Of a stretch of DNA of 64,000 bases, positions 51,370 through 59,609 are shown in pieces. Numbering within the stretch: the stretch's first letter is position 1; every line of letters begins with the position of its first letter. The notes under the pieces were generated by a model. It was not told the origin of the DNA and ran no database searches. It was given only the letters and a program-made list of their open reading frames with translations. The stretch comes from Betaproteobacteria bacterium UBA5216 (lineage in GTDB: Bacteria > Pseudomonadota > Gammaproteobacteria > Burkholderiales > SG8-41). The stretch covers positions 16,927 to 80,926 of the forward strand of contig DHVE01000135.1 of assembly GCA_002412495.1 (NCBI GenBank). Direction: 5' to 3'. Made by a program: the position numbers and the translations under genes.

Positions 51370-52542
51370 ATGTTAAAAAAATTCTGGTTGTTCTTCGCGC
51401 AAGCCGTCACGATTTGTATCGCGGTGTTGTTTGTGATTACCACGCTGCGGCCCGATTTGTTGCCTTGGAACGCGCCACCGCCCGCGCCCGTTGCCAAAGT
51501 CGCCGCACCGGTGGCCGTCGTCCCGCCGGGCGGACGGCTGGCCTCGTTCAGCGAAGCTGTGAAGCGCGCCATGCCCACCGTGGTCAACATTTACACCAGC
51601 AAGGAAGTGAAGGCACAACGCACGCCGTTCATGGACGATCCGGTATTCCGCTATTTTTTTGGCGGCGAAGGCGAAAGCCAGGGCGGCGCGCAAAAGAGCA
51701 ACAACCTGGGTTCCGGCGTGATCGTCAGCGATCAAGGCTACATCCTCACCAATGCGCATGTGGTCGAGGCAGCCGATGAAATCGAGGTGGCTCTCTCGGA
51801 CAACCGCCGCGCCAAAGCCAAAGTCATCGGCACCGATCCGGATACCGATCTCGCAGTCATCAAAATCGATTTGCCGAAATTACCGGCGATCACCTTCGGC
51901 CAGTCCGATCAGGCGCAAGTCGGCGACATGGTGCTCGCCATCGGCAACCCGTTCGGCGTCGGACAAACGGTTACCATGGGCATCATCAGCGCGCTTGCGC
52001 GCAGCCATCTCGGCATCAACACCTTCGAAAACTTCATCCAGACCGACGCCGCGATCAACCCCGGCAATTCCGGCGGCGCGCTGGTCGATATCAACGGCCA
52101 TATGATTGGCATCAACACTGCGATTTACTCGCGCACACCGGGCGGCGCCTCGCTTGGCATCGGCTTCGCGATACCCGCCGCCGCCGCGAAGCAGGTGCTC
52201 GATCAACTGGTGCAAACCGGCACGGTCACGCGCGGATGGATTGGCGTGGCGGTGCAGGATTTGAACAGCGAACTGGCCGAGTCGCTCAAATTAGCCGAAG
52301 CGCGCGGCACCTTGATCACCGAAGTATTCAGTGGCACGCCCGCCGATCAGGGCGGCATGAAAGCCGGCGACGTGCTGGTCGCGGTGGACGGCAAACCGGT
52401 GACCGATTCGGCAAGCATGCTGACACTGATATCGGCCATAGCGCCCGGAACCAACGCCGCGCTGAAGGTCATACGCGCGCAAAAAGACGTGGAACTGAAA
52501 ATCACCGTCGGCAAGCGCCCCAAGGTCGCGCGGAAGAAATAG
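51370..52542 (+). CDS. membrane-anchored trypsin-like protease with one PDZ domain (DegS/AlgW type)
   Basis: 390 aa from the ATG at 51370. A single N-terminal transmembrane anchor (FWLFFAQAVTICIAVLFVITTL) is followed by a proline/alanine-rich linker, the trypsin-like domain with catalytic His130 (TNAHVV), Asp160 (DTDLAVI) and Ser234 (GNSGGAL), and one PDZ domain (about 285-380). One PDZ plus an anchor is the DegS/AlgW layout, used to start envelope-stress signalling, rather than two-PDZ DegP/DegQ. No RseA/RpoE genes are nearby. It is convergent with tatC and divergent from petA, the usual betaproteobacterial position. Confidence 0.9.
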   Translation: MLKKFWLFFAQAVTICIAVLFVITTLRPDLLPWNAPPPAPVAKVAAPVAVVPPGGRLASFSEAVKRAMPTVVNIYTSKEVKAQRTPFMDDPVFRYFFGGEGESQGGAQKSNNLGSGVIVSDQGYILTNAHVVEAADEIEVALSDNRRAKAKVIGTDPDTDLAVIKIDLPKLPAITFGQSDQAQVGDMVLAIGNPFGVGQTVTMGIISALARSHLGINTFENFIQTDAAINPGNSGGALVDINGHMIGINTAIYSRTPGGASLGIGFAIPAAAAKQVLDQLVQTGTVTRGWIGVAVQDLNSELAESLKLAEARGTLITEVFSGTPADQGGMKAGDVLVAVDGKPVTDSASMLTLISAIAPGTNAALKVIRAQKDVELKITVGKRPKVARKK

Positions 52543-52598
52543 CGCCCGCCGCAACGTTCGACGGGCGACATGGACGGCGCGGACGGCGCAGACAACGT

Positions 52599-53429
52599 TT
52601 AGCGGCCGCCGCTGTTTTGCTCTTTTTCCAAGGCGGCAAATTCCTGCGCCGTCTGCTCGGGCGTGAGCGCGGTACTCGCGGTTTTTTCTTCGGTCTCTTC
52701 CGGTGCTTTCACCTTGCTCATCAGGCTCGCCGCAATGATGCCGGCTTCGTACAGCAGGCACATGGGAATCAGCAGGGCCAGCATCGATACCACGTCCGGT
52801 GGCGTGACCACGGCAGCGGCTATCGACGCGCAAACCACGAAGTAACCACGAAATTCGCGCAGTTGCTGGATCGATACCACGCCCATGCGCACCAGCACGA
52901 TGATCGCCACGGGCACCTCGAATGCAACCCCGAACGCCAGAAACATGGTAAGCACGAACGACAAATACTGCTCTATGTCCGGCGCGGGCGTGATGCTCGA
53001 CGGCGCAAACCCCGCGATAAAGCGGAACAGTTGTCCAAACACAAAGTAATAGCAGAACGCCACGCCGACGATGAACAGTATGGTGCTGCTGATCACCAGC
53101 GGCAGCACCAGTTTCTTTTCATGCGCATAGAGTCCGGGCGCGACGAAAGCCCATGCCTGATACAGCACATAGGGCAATACCAGCAGGAACGCGGCCATCA
53201 AACCCACCTTCAGCGGGATCAGGAACGGCGTGATCACGCCGGTGGCGATCATTTTAGAGCCCGCCGGCAGCGTCTGAATCAGCGGCAAGGCGAGGAAGTC
53301 GTATATCACCGCGTAGGTTGGCCAGAAACCGATTAACGCAAACGCCACGATGATCGCAATCAGCGACCGCATCATGCGGTCGCGCAATTCAACCAGATGC
53401 GAGATAAAGGTGTCTTCGGTGAGCGACAC
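52599..53429 (-). CDS. tatC: Sec-independent (twin-arginine) translocase subunit TatC
   Basis: 276 aa with six transmembrane segments. The N-terminal cytoplasmic motif ISHLVELRDRMMRSL is the signal-peptide-binding region of TatC, and FGVAFEVPV in the fourth helix region is also conserved. The C-terminal tail (about 25 residues, Glu/Thr-rich) is extended. It is last in tatABC, 7 bp after tatB. Likely clients in the window are the Rieske protein and the amidohydrolase at 44249. Confidence 0.95.
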   Translation of the reverse strand: MSLTEDTFISHLVELRDRMMRSLIAIIVAFALIGFWPTYAVIYDFLALPLIQTLPAGSKMIATGVITPFLIPLKVGLMAAFLLVLPYVLYQAWAFVAPGLYAHEKKLVLPLVISSTILFIVGVAFCYYFVFGQLFRFIAGFAPSSITPAPDIEQYLSFVLTMFLAFGVAFEVPVAIIVLVRMGVVSIQQLREFRGYFVVCASIAAAVVTPPDVVSMLALLIPMCLLYEAGIIAASLMSKVKAPEETEEKTASTALTPEQTAQEFAALEKEQNSGGR

Positions 53430-53436
53430 GGCGCGC

Positions 53437-53988
53437 CTAGGCCTTTACAGCCGGAGAGGCCGCGACGGGACTCGCCACCGGCGGCGGCGCGTTGGCAAGC
53501 GGCCCGCCTTCCAATCCCAATTCAAGTTGTGGCGACGGCACGCTGGCGGTCGGCTCCACCCGTGGCGCGGGCTCCATCGGCGGCTCCCGCAGCGGCTCCA
53601 ATTGTGCGATCGCGGACGCCCTGTCCGCCGGCGACTGCACCGGCGGCGGCTCGGCAAACGCATCCGCGACGGGATCCGCCGTGGTATCGGACAAGGCCTT
53701 GTGCGTGCTGTCGCTCAATTGCTTGAACTCCGATTCCACCGAACTGATTTCGCCCTTGACCGTTTGCTCAATGGAACTGGCGGTGTTCTGCATTTCCTTT
53801 TGCAGCTTGCGCAATTCATCGAGTTCGATCTCGCGATTGATATCGGCTTTGACATCGTTGACGTAGCGCTGCATGCGCCCGAGCAGATGCCCCGCCGTAC
53901 GCGCCACGCGCGGCAATTTTTCCGGTCCCAGCACTATGAGTGCGATGACCGCGATAACGATCATCTCGGAGAAGCCTATGTCAAACAT
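53437..53988 (-). CDS. tatB: twin-arginine translocase subunit TatB
   Basis: 183 aa from the ATG at 53988: MFDIGFSEMIVIAVIALIVLGPEKLPRVART is the classic TatB N-terminus with the conserved Glu in the membrane helix and the GPEKLP hinge. An amphipathic helix and a long charged, then proline-rich, C-terminal tail follow. The tail after about residue 120 is low-complexity (Pro/Ala/Glu) and probably disordered. The frame upstream of 53988 reads through a repeat and is not coding. Confidence 0.93.
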   Translation of the reverse strand: MFDIGFSEMIVIAVIALIVLGPEKLPRVARTAGHLLGRMQRYVNDVKADINREIELDELRKLQKEMQNTASSIEQTVKGEISSVESEFKQLSDSTHKALSDTTADPVADAFAEPPPVQSPADRASAIAQLEPLREPPMEPAPRVEPTASVPSPQLELGLEGGPLANAPPPVASPVAASPAVKA

Positions 53989-53992
53989 TTTT

Positions 53993-54088
53993 CGTGAGGC
54001 GTAAGGTGTAAGGCGTAAGGTGTTAAGCGAGAGGAACAGCGCGTGCGGCAGGGGGGGCGCCTCACCCCTCACGTCTTACGCCTCACGA
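53993..54088. repeat. heptamer-armed palindrome between tatA and tatB
   Basis: The left arm in 7-bp register is GTGAGGC, GTAAGGT, GTAAGGC, GTAAGGT, GTTAAGC. The right arm, opposite strand, is GTGAGGC, GTAAGAC, GTGAGGG, GTGAGGC. The right arm overlaps the tatA stop codon: the TGA is part of the repeat unit GTGAGG. Confidence 0.75.
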
Positions 54089-54331
54089 TTTCGACGTTTC
54101 CTTCTTGACCTCGGCGTCGTACGTTTGACCGGTCTGCCCGGCCGCTGGCGGAATTTCACCCTTGGTTGTCGCCGCATCCGCCGTTTTATCGCTCTCGGAT
54201 TTCATGCCATCCTTGAAACCCTTGACCGCGCCACCAAGATCGGAGCCGATATTGCGCAATTTCTTGGTGCCAAATATCAGCACGATAATCGCTAGAACGA
54301 TCAACCAGTGCCAGATGCTGAATGAACCCAT
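54083..54331 (-). CDS. tatA: twin-arginine translocase subunit TatA
   Basis: 82 aa. One N-terminal membrane helix (SIWHWLIVLAIIVLIFGTKKLRNIG) with the FGTKKL hinge is followed by the amphipathic helix DLGGAVKGFKDGMK and a polar tail. TatA oligomers form the protein-conducting element. The stop codon is supplied by the adjoining heptamer repeat. It lies 99 bp downstream of hisE, the usual order in betaproteobacteria, although the hinT gene often found between them is missing here. Confidence 0.95.
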   Translation of the reverse strand: MGSFSIWHWLIVLAIIVLIFGTKKLRNIGSDLGGAVKGFKDGMKSESDKTADAATTKGEIPPAAGQTGQTYDAEVKKETSKS

Positions 54332-54430
54332 GTTGTTCTCCTAATATCCAGATTGCGCCGCGCGTGTGATCACAGAATTAACACAAAAAGAACGTATATC
54401 AAGCGCGCCATGCCCAAGGCGTGCCAAGGT

Positions 54431-54754
54431 TCACGGCTTGCGGGATTTTTTCTCGTCTATGCCGGAAATGCCCTCGCGCCGGTGCAATTCCGCCAGCACG
54501 TCATCCGGCGTCAGGCCATGCCACGCCAGCAACACCATGCTGTGAAACCACAAATCCGCGACCTCGCGTACCACGTGCAGTTTATCACCCTCCTTGGATG
54601 CGAGCAGCGTTTCCGCAGATTCTTCCGCCACTTTGCGCAAAATCGCATCTTCGCCCTTGGCCATCAATCCGGCCACATAGGAACTTGCCGGGTCGGCGCC
54701 CTTGCGCGCCGCCAGCGTCTCGCCCAGCCGCTGCAATACCTTGGCATCGATCAT
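54431..54754 (-). CDS. hisE: phosphoribosyl-ATP pyrophosphatase
   Basis: 107 aa, all-alpha NTP-PPase fold. It hydrolyses phosphoribosyl-ATP to phosphoribosyl-AMP, the second step of histidine synthesis. Metal-binding acidic residues sit in KVAEESAETLLASKEGD and REVADLWFHSMVLL (the EExxE and ExxD helices). It is separate from hisI, 9 bp downstream of it. Length and motifs are normal. Confidence 0.94.
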   Translation of the reverse strand: MIDAKVLQRLGETLAARKGADPASSYVAGLMAKGEDAILRKVAEESAETLLASKEGDKLHVVREVADLWFHSMVLLAWHGLTPDDVLAELHRREGISGIDEKKSRKP

Positions 54755-54763
54755 TGTGCTGCC

Positions 54764-55153
54764 TCACTGGCCATAGATTTCCTTCGGATCCCTGATCACC
54801 GGATCCACCGCTACCCACTTGCCATCCTGATAATGGTTGAAAAAACAACTCGCACGTCCGGTGTGACAGGCAATCCCGCCGACTTGTTCCACCTCGACCA
54901 GCACCACGTCTTCGTCGCAATCCAGACGAATCGACTTTACCTTTTGCACGTGGCCCGATTCCTCGCCCTTGTGCCAGAGTTTTTTACGCGAACGCGACCA
55001 GTAGTGAACCTCGCCGGTTTCAGCGGTCAGCCGCAGCGCCTCGCGATTCATCCACGCGACCGTGAGCACGCGACCGCTGGCCGCGTCCTGCGTCACGGCG
55101 GGCACCAGGCCATCCTGCGCCCAGTTAACTTTGTTCAGCCAGTTATCGTTCAT
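54764..55153 (-). CDS. hisI: phosphoribosyl-AMP cyclohydrolase
   Basis: 129 aa from the ATG at 55153. Third step of histidine synthesis, opening the adenine ring. It shows VAWMNREAL and YWSRSRKKLWHKGEESGH. The Mg2+ site is the three aspartates in RLDCDEDVVL, and Zn2+ is bound by cysteines in that block and in CHTGRASCFF. It is monofunctional; in many other bacteria hisI and hisE are fused. The preceding 96-bp gap to hisF has no recognisable element. Confidence 0.95.
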   Translation of the reverse strand: MNDNWLNKVNWAQDGLVPAVTQDAASGRVLTVAWMNREALRLTAETGEVHYWSRSRKKLWHKGEESGHVQKVKSIRLDCDEDVVLVEVEQVGGIACHTGRASCFFNHYQDGKWVAVDPVIRDPKEIYGQ

Positions 55154-55249
55154 ATTATTGGTTGGGAGCTTGGTAATCGGGGTTGGGCAGAACGACAACG
55201 CGCGGCAGGGAAACTCCGATCTCACAGCGCCAAACGCGCAACGCACGCA

Positions 55250-56020
55250 TCACAGCCGCACCTCTATTCCCTTACCCCGCATATATTCCTTCGCTTGCCG
55301 CACGGTGAATTCGCCGTAGTGAAAAATACTCGCCGCCAGCACCGCGTCCGCGCGGCCTTGCAGAACGCCGTCGGCGAGATGCTCGAGCCCGCCCACGCCG
55401 CCACTCGCGATCACGGGAATTTCCAGCATATCCGAAAACGCCCGCGTCAGTTCGATATCAAACCCCACGCGCGTGCCGTCGCGGTCCATACTGGTGAGCA
55501 AAATCTCGCCCGCGCCCAAGTCCTGCATTTTACGGCCCCATTCCAGCGCATCGATGCCGGTCGCCTTGCGCCCCCCATGGGTGTAAACCTCCCAGCGCAG
55601 CGGCCCCGCGCCGGGCACACGCTTGGCATCGATGGCAACCACGATGCACTGCGCCCCATAACGGGCGGAAGCATCCGCCACCAGTTGCGGATTTTGCACC
55701 GCCGAGGTATTGATGCTGACCTTGTCCGCGCCTGCATTCAGCAGGCGCCGCACGTCGTTCACCGAACGCACACCACCACCGACGGTAAACGGAATAAACA
55801 CTTGCGCGGCAACGCTTTCAATAATGTGCAAAATCAAATCACGGTCGTCGCTGCTGGCGGTGATGTCCAGAAAGGTAAGTTCATCCGCGCCCTGATCGTC
55901 GTAACGGCGCGCGATTTCGACAGGATCACCCGCATCCCGCAAGCCTACAAAATTGATACCCTTGACCACGCGGCCAGCAGTGACATCGAGACAGGGGATA
56001 ATGCGTTTGGCAAGCGACAT
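55250..56020 (-). CDS. hisF: imidazole glycerol phosphate synthase, cyclase subunit
   Basis: 256-aa TIM barrel. It receives ammonia from HisH and forms imidazole glycerol phosphate and AICAR. LAKRIIPCLDVTAGRVVKG contains the catalytic Asp of strand 1. FTVGGGVRS and the phosphate loop VIASGGVGGLEHL are intact, as is the second catalytic Asp in ILLTSMDRDGT. The start is 56020. A frame to 56083 runs into the heptamer repeat that separates it from hisA. Confidence 0.96.
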   Translation of the reverse strand: MSLAKRIIPCLDVTAGRVVKGINFVGLRDAGDPVEIARRYDDQGADELTFLDITASSDDRDLILHIIESVAAQVFIPFTVGGGVRSVNDVRRLLNAGADKVSINTSAVQNPQLVADASARYGAQCIVVAIDAKRVPGAGPLRWEVYTHGGRKATGIDALEWGRKMQDLGAGEILLTSMDRDGTRVGFDIELTRAFSDMLEIPVIASGGVGGLEHLADGVLQGRADAVLAASIFHYGEFTVRQAKEYMRGKGIEVRL

Positions 56021-56031
56021 GGTGAGCAGCG

Positions 56032-56104
56032 ATGCGTGAAGCGTAAGAAGAAGTGCAACCAGGACAGTGGGGTTACCCCTCACGCCTCACACTTCACGCC
56101 TTAC
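56032..56104. repeat. heptamer-armed palindrome between hisA and hisF
   Basis: The left arm is GTGAAGC, GTAAGAA. The right arm on the opposite strand is GTAAGGC, GTGAAGT, GTGAGGC, GTGAGGG, GTAACCC. The last codons and stop of hisA (GKA-stop) are written by the first right-arm unit, GGGTAAGGCGTGA. Confidence 0.72.
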
Positions 56105-56849
56105 CCTTGCCATTAGACAGTTCATCCGCCAGCTTCTGAGCGGCGGGAAAATCCAGCGTTCCCTGATAGACCGCGCGGCCGGTGATCGCGCCTTGTATGC
56201 CTTCGCCCTGCACCGCGCACAGCGCTTTTACGTCATCGAGATTGGTGACACCACCGCTGGCAATCACCGGCACGGTCAGCGCCTGTGCAAGCTTGACAGT
56301 AGCTTCGATGTTGACACCGCTCAGCATGCCATCGCGGCCGATGTCGGTGTAGATCACCGCTTCGGCGCCGTAGTCTTCGAATTTTTTCGCCAGATCGATC
56401 ACGTCGTGTCCGGTCATTTTGGACCAGCCATCCACCGCAACCTTCCCATCCTTGGCGTCGAGCCCCACCATCACATGCCCTGCGAACGCCGTGCAGGCGT
56501 CGTGCAGAAATCCCGGCGTTTTCACGGCGGCAGTACCGATGATCACATAGCTGATGCCGGCGTCGAGATATTGCTCAATGGTATCAAGATCGCGAATACC
56601 GCCGCCCAGTTGTATCGGTAGTTTGTCGCCCACCGCGGCGACAATAGCCTTGATCGCGGCGCCGTTCTTGGGCTTGCCCGCCGACGCGCCGTTTAGATCC
56701 ACCACATGCAAGCGGCGCGCGCCCAGATCGAGCCAGCGCTTGGCTGTTGCACCCGGATCATCCGAAAACACCGTGGCGCTGGACATGACTCCCTGCTCCA
56801 GACGAACACATTGCCCATTCTTAAGATCAATGGCGGGAATAATCAGCAT
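56094..56849 (-). CDS. hisA: ProFAR isomerase (HisA)
   Basis: 251-aa TIM barrel that isomerises ProFAR to PRFAR. MLIIPAIDLKNGQCVRLEQG has the catalytic Asp8, and YTDIGRDGM holds the second Asp. QLGGGIRD and VIASGGVTN are the phosphate-binding loops. It belongs with hisF as paralogous half-barrels. Its final codons lie inside a heptamer repeat. The 243-bp gap upstream to hisH makes an independent promoter possible. Confidence 0.96.
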   Translation of the reverse strand: MLIIPAIDLKNGQCVRLEQGVMSSATVFSDDPGATAKRWLDLGARRLHVVDLNGASAGKPKNGAAIKAIVAAVGDKLPIQLGGGIRDLDTIEQYLDAGISYVIIGTAAVKTPGFLHDACTAFAGHVMVGLDAKDGKVAVDGWSKMTGHDVIDLAKKFEDYGAEAVIYTDIGRDGMLSGVNIEATVKLAQALTVPVIASGGVTNLDDVKALCAVQGEGIQGAITGRAVYQGTLDFPAAQKLADELSNGKGKA

Positions 56850-57092
56850 AGGAAATGAAGTTTGTGAAAACGCTTAAATAATCAGAGGAAAGCGAAGGGA
56901 TATGTTGCAGTAAGCGAGGCTGAGCGGGTGGGCGCGAATGGCACTAATGGCACAAATGGCAGGCGCGGACAGCACGCGAGCGGGAGTGGGATGTGGCGAT
57001 TACCGGTTCAGCAAATAACGGGGCAGCAAATCAGCGAATCACAAGAGTTCCGTTGTGCGGATCATACTATAGCTGCAAATAATCTGTTTCGG
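56850..57092. other. gap between hisH and hisA
   Basis: 243 bp, G/A-rich, with short direct repeats (GGCACTAATGGCACAAATGGCA; CAGCAAATAAC, GCAGCAAATC, CTGCAAATAATC). A patch at about 56870 (GTGAAAACGCTTAAATAATC) faintly recalls motif copy C with part of the middle missing. No clear promoter, hairpin or gene. Confidence 0.4.
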
Positions 57093-57767
57093 TCAAGCCG
57101 GCTGGCGTGGACTGCCCGCCTCGGGCGCCCATGTTGCGAAATTCGCTAATAACCGGAGGCCGGCTGCGGCACTCTTTTCCGGGTGAAACTGCACCGCGAA
57201 CAGATTGCCGCGCGCCGCCGCACAGGTAAATTCATCCGGATAGCGGCTGATGCCGGCTGTCAGTTCCGTCCCTGGTCCGCCGTTTGCGGGTTCCGGGTAG
57301 TAGCTGTGCACGAAATAAAACCGCGTCGGGTTGGGAATACCCTGCCACAACGGATGTTCCATGCGCTGCTCGACCTCGTTCCAGCCCATGTGCGGTACTT
57401 TGAGTTTTTGTCCGCGTTCGTCGGCCAACTCGTGGGCAAAGCGCCGCACGCGGCCCGGCAATACGCCTAGTCCCGGCGTATCGCCTTCTTCGCTTCGCTC
57501 GAACAACATCTGCAAGCCGATGCAAATTCCCAGAAAGGGCTTGTCGCGCGCGGCCTCGATCACGGCCTCATACAAACCGCGCGCGCGCAGTTCGCGCATG
57601 CAATCCGGCATCGCGCCCTGCCCCGGAAACACCACGCGATCGGCGCCGCGCACCACCGTTGGATCGTCAGTAACGCGCACGTCCGCGTCAGGCGCGACAT
57701 GCTCGATGGCCTTGGACACGGAGCGCAAATTGCCCATGCCGTAGTCGATCACTGCTATGGTATTCAT
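57093..57767 (-). CDS. hisH: imidazole glycerol phosphate synthase, glutaminase subunit
   Basis: 224-aa class I glutamine amidotransferase. The nucleophile Cys82 is in FLGICIGLQMLF, and the His/Glu pair is in FAVQFHPEKSA. IDYGMGNLRSVSKAIEH is the family N-terminus. It feeds ammonia through the HisF barrel. The gene is separated from hisB by a 116-bp gap filled by a palindrome, and no marC or other insert is present as in some relatives. Confidence 0.96.
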   Translation of the reverse strand: MNTIAVIDYGMGNLRSVSKAIEHVAPDADVRVTDDPTVVRGADRVVFPGQGAMPDCMRELRARGLYEAVIEAARDKPFLGICIGLQMLFERSEEGDTPGLGVLPGRVRRFAHELADERGQKLKVPHMGWNEVEQRMEHPLWQGIPNPTRFYFVHSYYPEPANGGPGTELTAGISRYPDEFTCAAARGNLFAVQFHPEKSAAAGLRLLANFATWAPEAGSPRQPA

Positions 57768-57785
57768 GGTCAGGGTACGATTAAC

Positions 57786-57872
57786 GAGTGTTAAGTTTTA
57801 AATATTGAGTGCTTAGTGAACGGCAATCCGCTGGGTTTTAACTAATCACTCAAAACTAAACACTCATCACTC
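57786..57872. repeat. AT-rich heptamer-armed palindrome between hisB and hisH
   Basis: The left arm units are GAGTGTT, AAGTTTT, AAATATT, GAGTGCT, TAGTGAA. The right arm on the opposite strand is GAGTGAT, GAGTGTT, TAGTTTT, GAGTGAT, TAGTTAA. The unit sequence differs from GTRAGGY, but the 7-bp period and arm layout are the same. Confidence 0.7.
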
Positions 57873-57883
57873 GCAATTGCCGC

Positions 57884-58471
57884 TCACAACGAACCTTTGG
57901 TCGATGGCACACCCTGCATGCGCGGATCGAGTTCCACCGCCATGCGCAGCGCGCGGCCGAACGCCTTGAACGCGGTCTCGGCTTGATGATGCGCGTTGTC
58001 ACCCTTCAGATTGTCGATGTGCAGGGTGACCAGCGCGTGATTCACGAAGCCCTGGAAAAACTCGCGCGTGAGATCGACATCAAACTCGCCAATGCGAGCG
58101 CGCACGAAATCGATTTTCATGTCGAGGCCGGGACGGCCCGACAGATCAACCACCACGCGAGACAGTGCCTCGTCGAGCGGCACATAGGCATGTCCGTAAC
58201 GGCGCACGCCGGTTTTGTCGCCGACGGCTCTGGAAAATGCCTGCCCAAGCGTGATACCGATGTCTTCGACGGTGTGATGCGCGTCTATGTGCAAATCGCC
58301 CTTGGCCGAAACCTCCAGATCAAACACGCCGTGACGCGCGATCTGATCGAGCATGTGATCGAGAAAACCCACGCCGGTGGCGAGTTTCGATTTGCCGCTG
58401 CCGTCGAGATTCAGCCTGACACTGATCTGCGTCTCGTTGGTATTGCGGGTGACTTCTGCTTGCCGGGCCAT
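57884..58471 (-). CDS. hisB: imidazoleglycerol-phosphate dehydratase
   Basis: 195 aa, monofunctional (no N-terminal histidinol-phosphatase domain as in enterics). The duplicated metal-binding motifs are HIDAHHTVEDIG and NAHHQAETAFKA. MARQAEVTRNTNETQI from 58471 is the usual N-terminus. A GTG at 58495 gives eight extra residues (MVTEIHSI) that come from AT-rich motif copy H and match no relative, so the shorter form is preferred, although neither start has a strong ribosome site. Confidence 0.93.
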   Translation of the reverse strand: MARQAEVTRNTNETQISVRLNLDGSGKSKLATGVGFLDHMLDQIARHGVFDLEVSAKGDLHIDAHHTVEDIGITLGQAFSRAVGDKTGVRRYGHAYVPLDEALSRVVVDLSGRPGLDMKIDFVRARIGEFDVDLTREFFQGFVNHALVTLHIDNLKGDNAHHQAETAFKAFGRALRMAVELDPRMQGVPSTKGSL

Positions 58472-58488
58472 GATGGAGTGGATTTCGG

Positions 58489-58506
58489 TAACCACCTGTT
58501 TTTATT
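58489..58506 (-). repeat. recurrent AT-rich motif, copy H
   Basis: On the minus strand this reads AATAAAAACAGGTGGTTA, just upstream of the preferred hisB start and overlapping the alternative GTG start. A full core match, in transcription orientation. Confidence 0.68.
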
Positions 58507-58541
58507 AGTATAAACGAATTTGAATAGGCGCGCCGCAGGTA

Positions 58542-59609
58542 TTATTTACCGGCAACAATATCACGCAACGCCTCCACCAGCCCTGCGCATTGCTCGTCGG
58601 TGCCGATGGTGATGCGCATGAACGGTGAAATGCGCGGCGGATTGCGAAAATGCCGCACGATGATGCTGCGTTCGCGCAGTTTCGCGGCAATGTCCGCGCC
58701 GTCGCGTCCCGGATAGCGCGCAAAAATAAAATTCGCCGCCGACGGCAATACCTCGAAACCCAGCCCTGTCATGTCGGCAACCAATTTCGCCTTCGATAAG
58801 ATGACCTTCCGGCACATCGCGTCGAAATACTCGTTGTCTTCCATCGCCGCCGCCGCCCCCGCTTGAGCAAACCGGTCGAGCGGATAAGAATTAAAACTGT
58901 CTTTCACGCGGTTCAGCGCCTCGATCAAATCCGCGTTACCGGTGGCGTAGCCCACGCGCAAACCGGCGAGCGCGCGCGACTTCGACAGCGTGTGCGTCAC
59001 CAGCAATTGCGGATATTGCTTGATCAGTGACACGCATGAAACACCGCCGAAATCGACATAAGCCTCGTCGATCACCACCACGGAATCCGGATTGGCTTTC
59101 AGCAAACGCTCGATATCCGGCATCGGCACCTGCTGGCCCGTGGGCGCATTCGGGTTGGGGAAAATAATGCCGCCGTTGGGCCTTATATAGTCGCCGACAT
59201 CGATCTGAAACGCTGCGTTCAGCGGCACCGGCTCATACGCAATGCCGTATAACCCGCAATACACCGGGTAGAAACTGTAGGTGATGTCGGGGAACAACAC
59301 CGGCGCTTCCTGTTTAAGCAAGCCCATGAACACATGTGCCAGTACTTCGTCCGAACCGTTACCGACGAACACCTGGTCGGTCGCGACGCCGTGACGTTTC
59401 GCAATCGCCGCGCGCAATTTGTCACTGGCCGGATCGGGGTACAAGCGCAGCGTGTCACCCACTTCCGCGCGCAAAGCATCCAGCACACGCTTGCTGGGTC
59501 CGTAAGGACTTTCGTTGGTGTTCAATTTCACCAGGTTGGGCAGCTTGGGCTGCTCACCCGGTACGTAGGGCGTCAGGCCGTGGACGACCTTGCTCCAGTA
59601 GCGACTCAT
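58542..59609 (-). CDS. hisC: histidinol-phosphate aminotransferase
   Basis: 355-aa fold-type I PLP enzyme. KLNTNESPYGPSKRVLDAL is the N-terminal HisC signature. The PLP-binding region contains IFPNPNAPTG, VVIDEAYVDF and the lysine segment LSKSRALAGLRVGY (Schiff-base Lys in SKSRALAG). The ATG overlaps the hisD stop by 4 bp (ATGA), indicating translational coupling. Confidence 0.96.
   Translation of the reverse strand: MSRYWSKVVHGLTPYVPGEQPKLPNLVKLNTNESPYGPSKRVLDALRAEVGDTLRLYPDPASDKLRAAIAKRHGVATDQVFVGNGSDEVLAHVFMGLLKQEAPVLFPDITYSFYPVYCGLYGIAYEPVPLNAAFQIDVGDYIRPNGGIIFPNPNAPTGQQVPMPDIERLLKANPDSVVVIDEAYVDFGGVSCVSLIKQYPQLLVTHTLSKSRALAGLRVGYATGNADLIEALNRVKDSFNSYPLDRFAQAGAAAAMEDNEYFDAMCRKVILSKAKLVADMTGLGFEVLPSAANFIFARYPGRDGADIAAKLRERSIIVRHFRNPPRISPFMRITIGTDEQCAGLVEALRDIVAGK

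Noticed and set aside
52543..52566. A terminator between the convergent protease and tatC genes
   Set aside because: A CGCCCG/CGGGCG stem is possible, but there is no T-run on either strand.
54356..54376. Another copy of the AT-rich motif (AACACAAAAAGAACGTATATC) between hisE and tatA
   Set aside because: The CA and TTA parts do not match the core at the right spacing.
54353..56116. A 587-codon open frame on the plus strand
   Set aside because: Antisense to hisE, hisI and hisF, which are unmistakable. The composition is that of a shadow frame.
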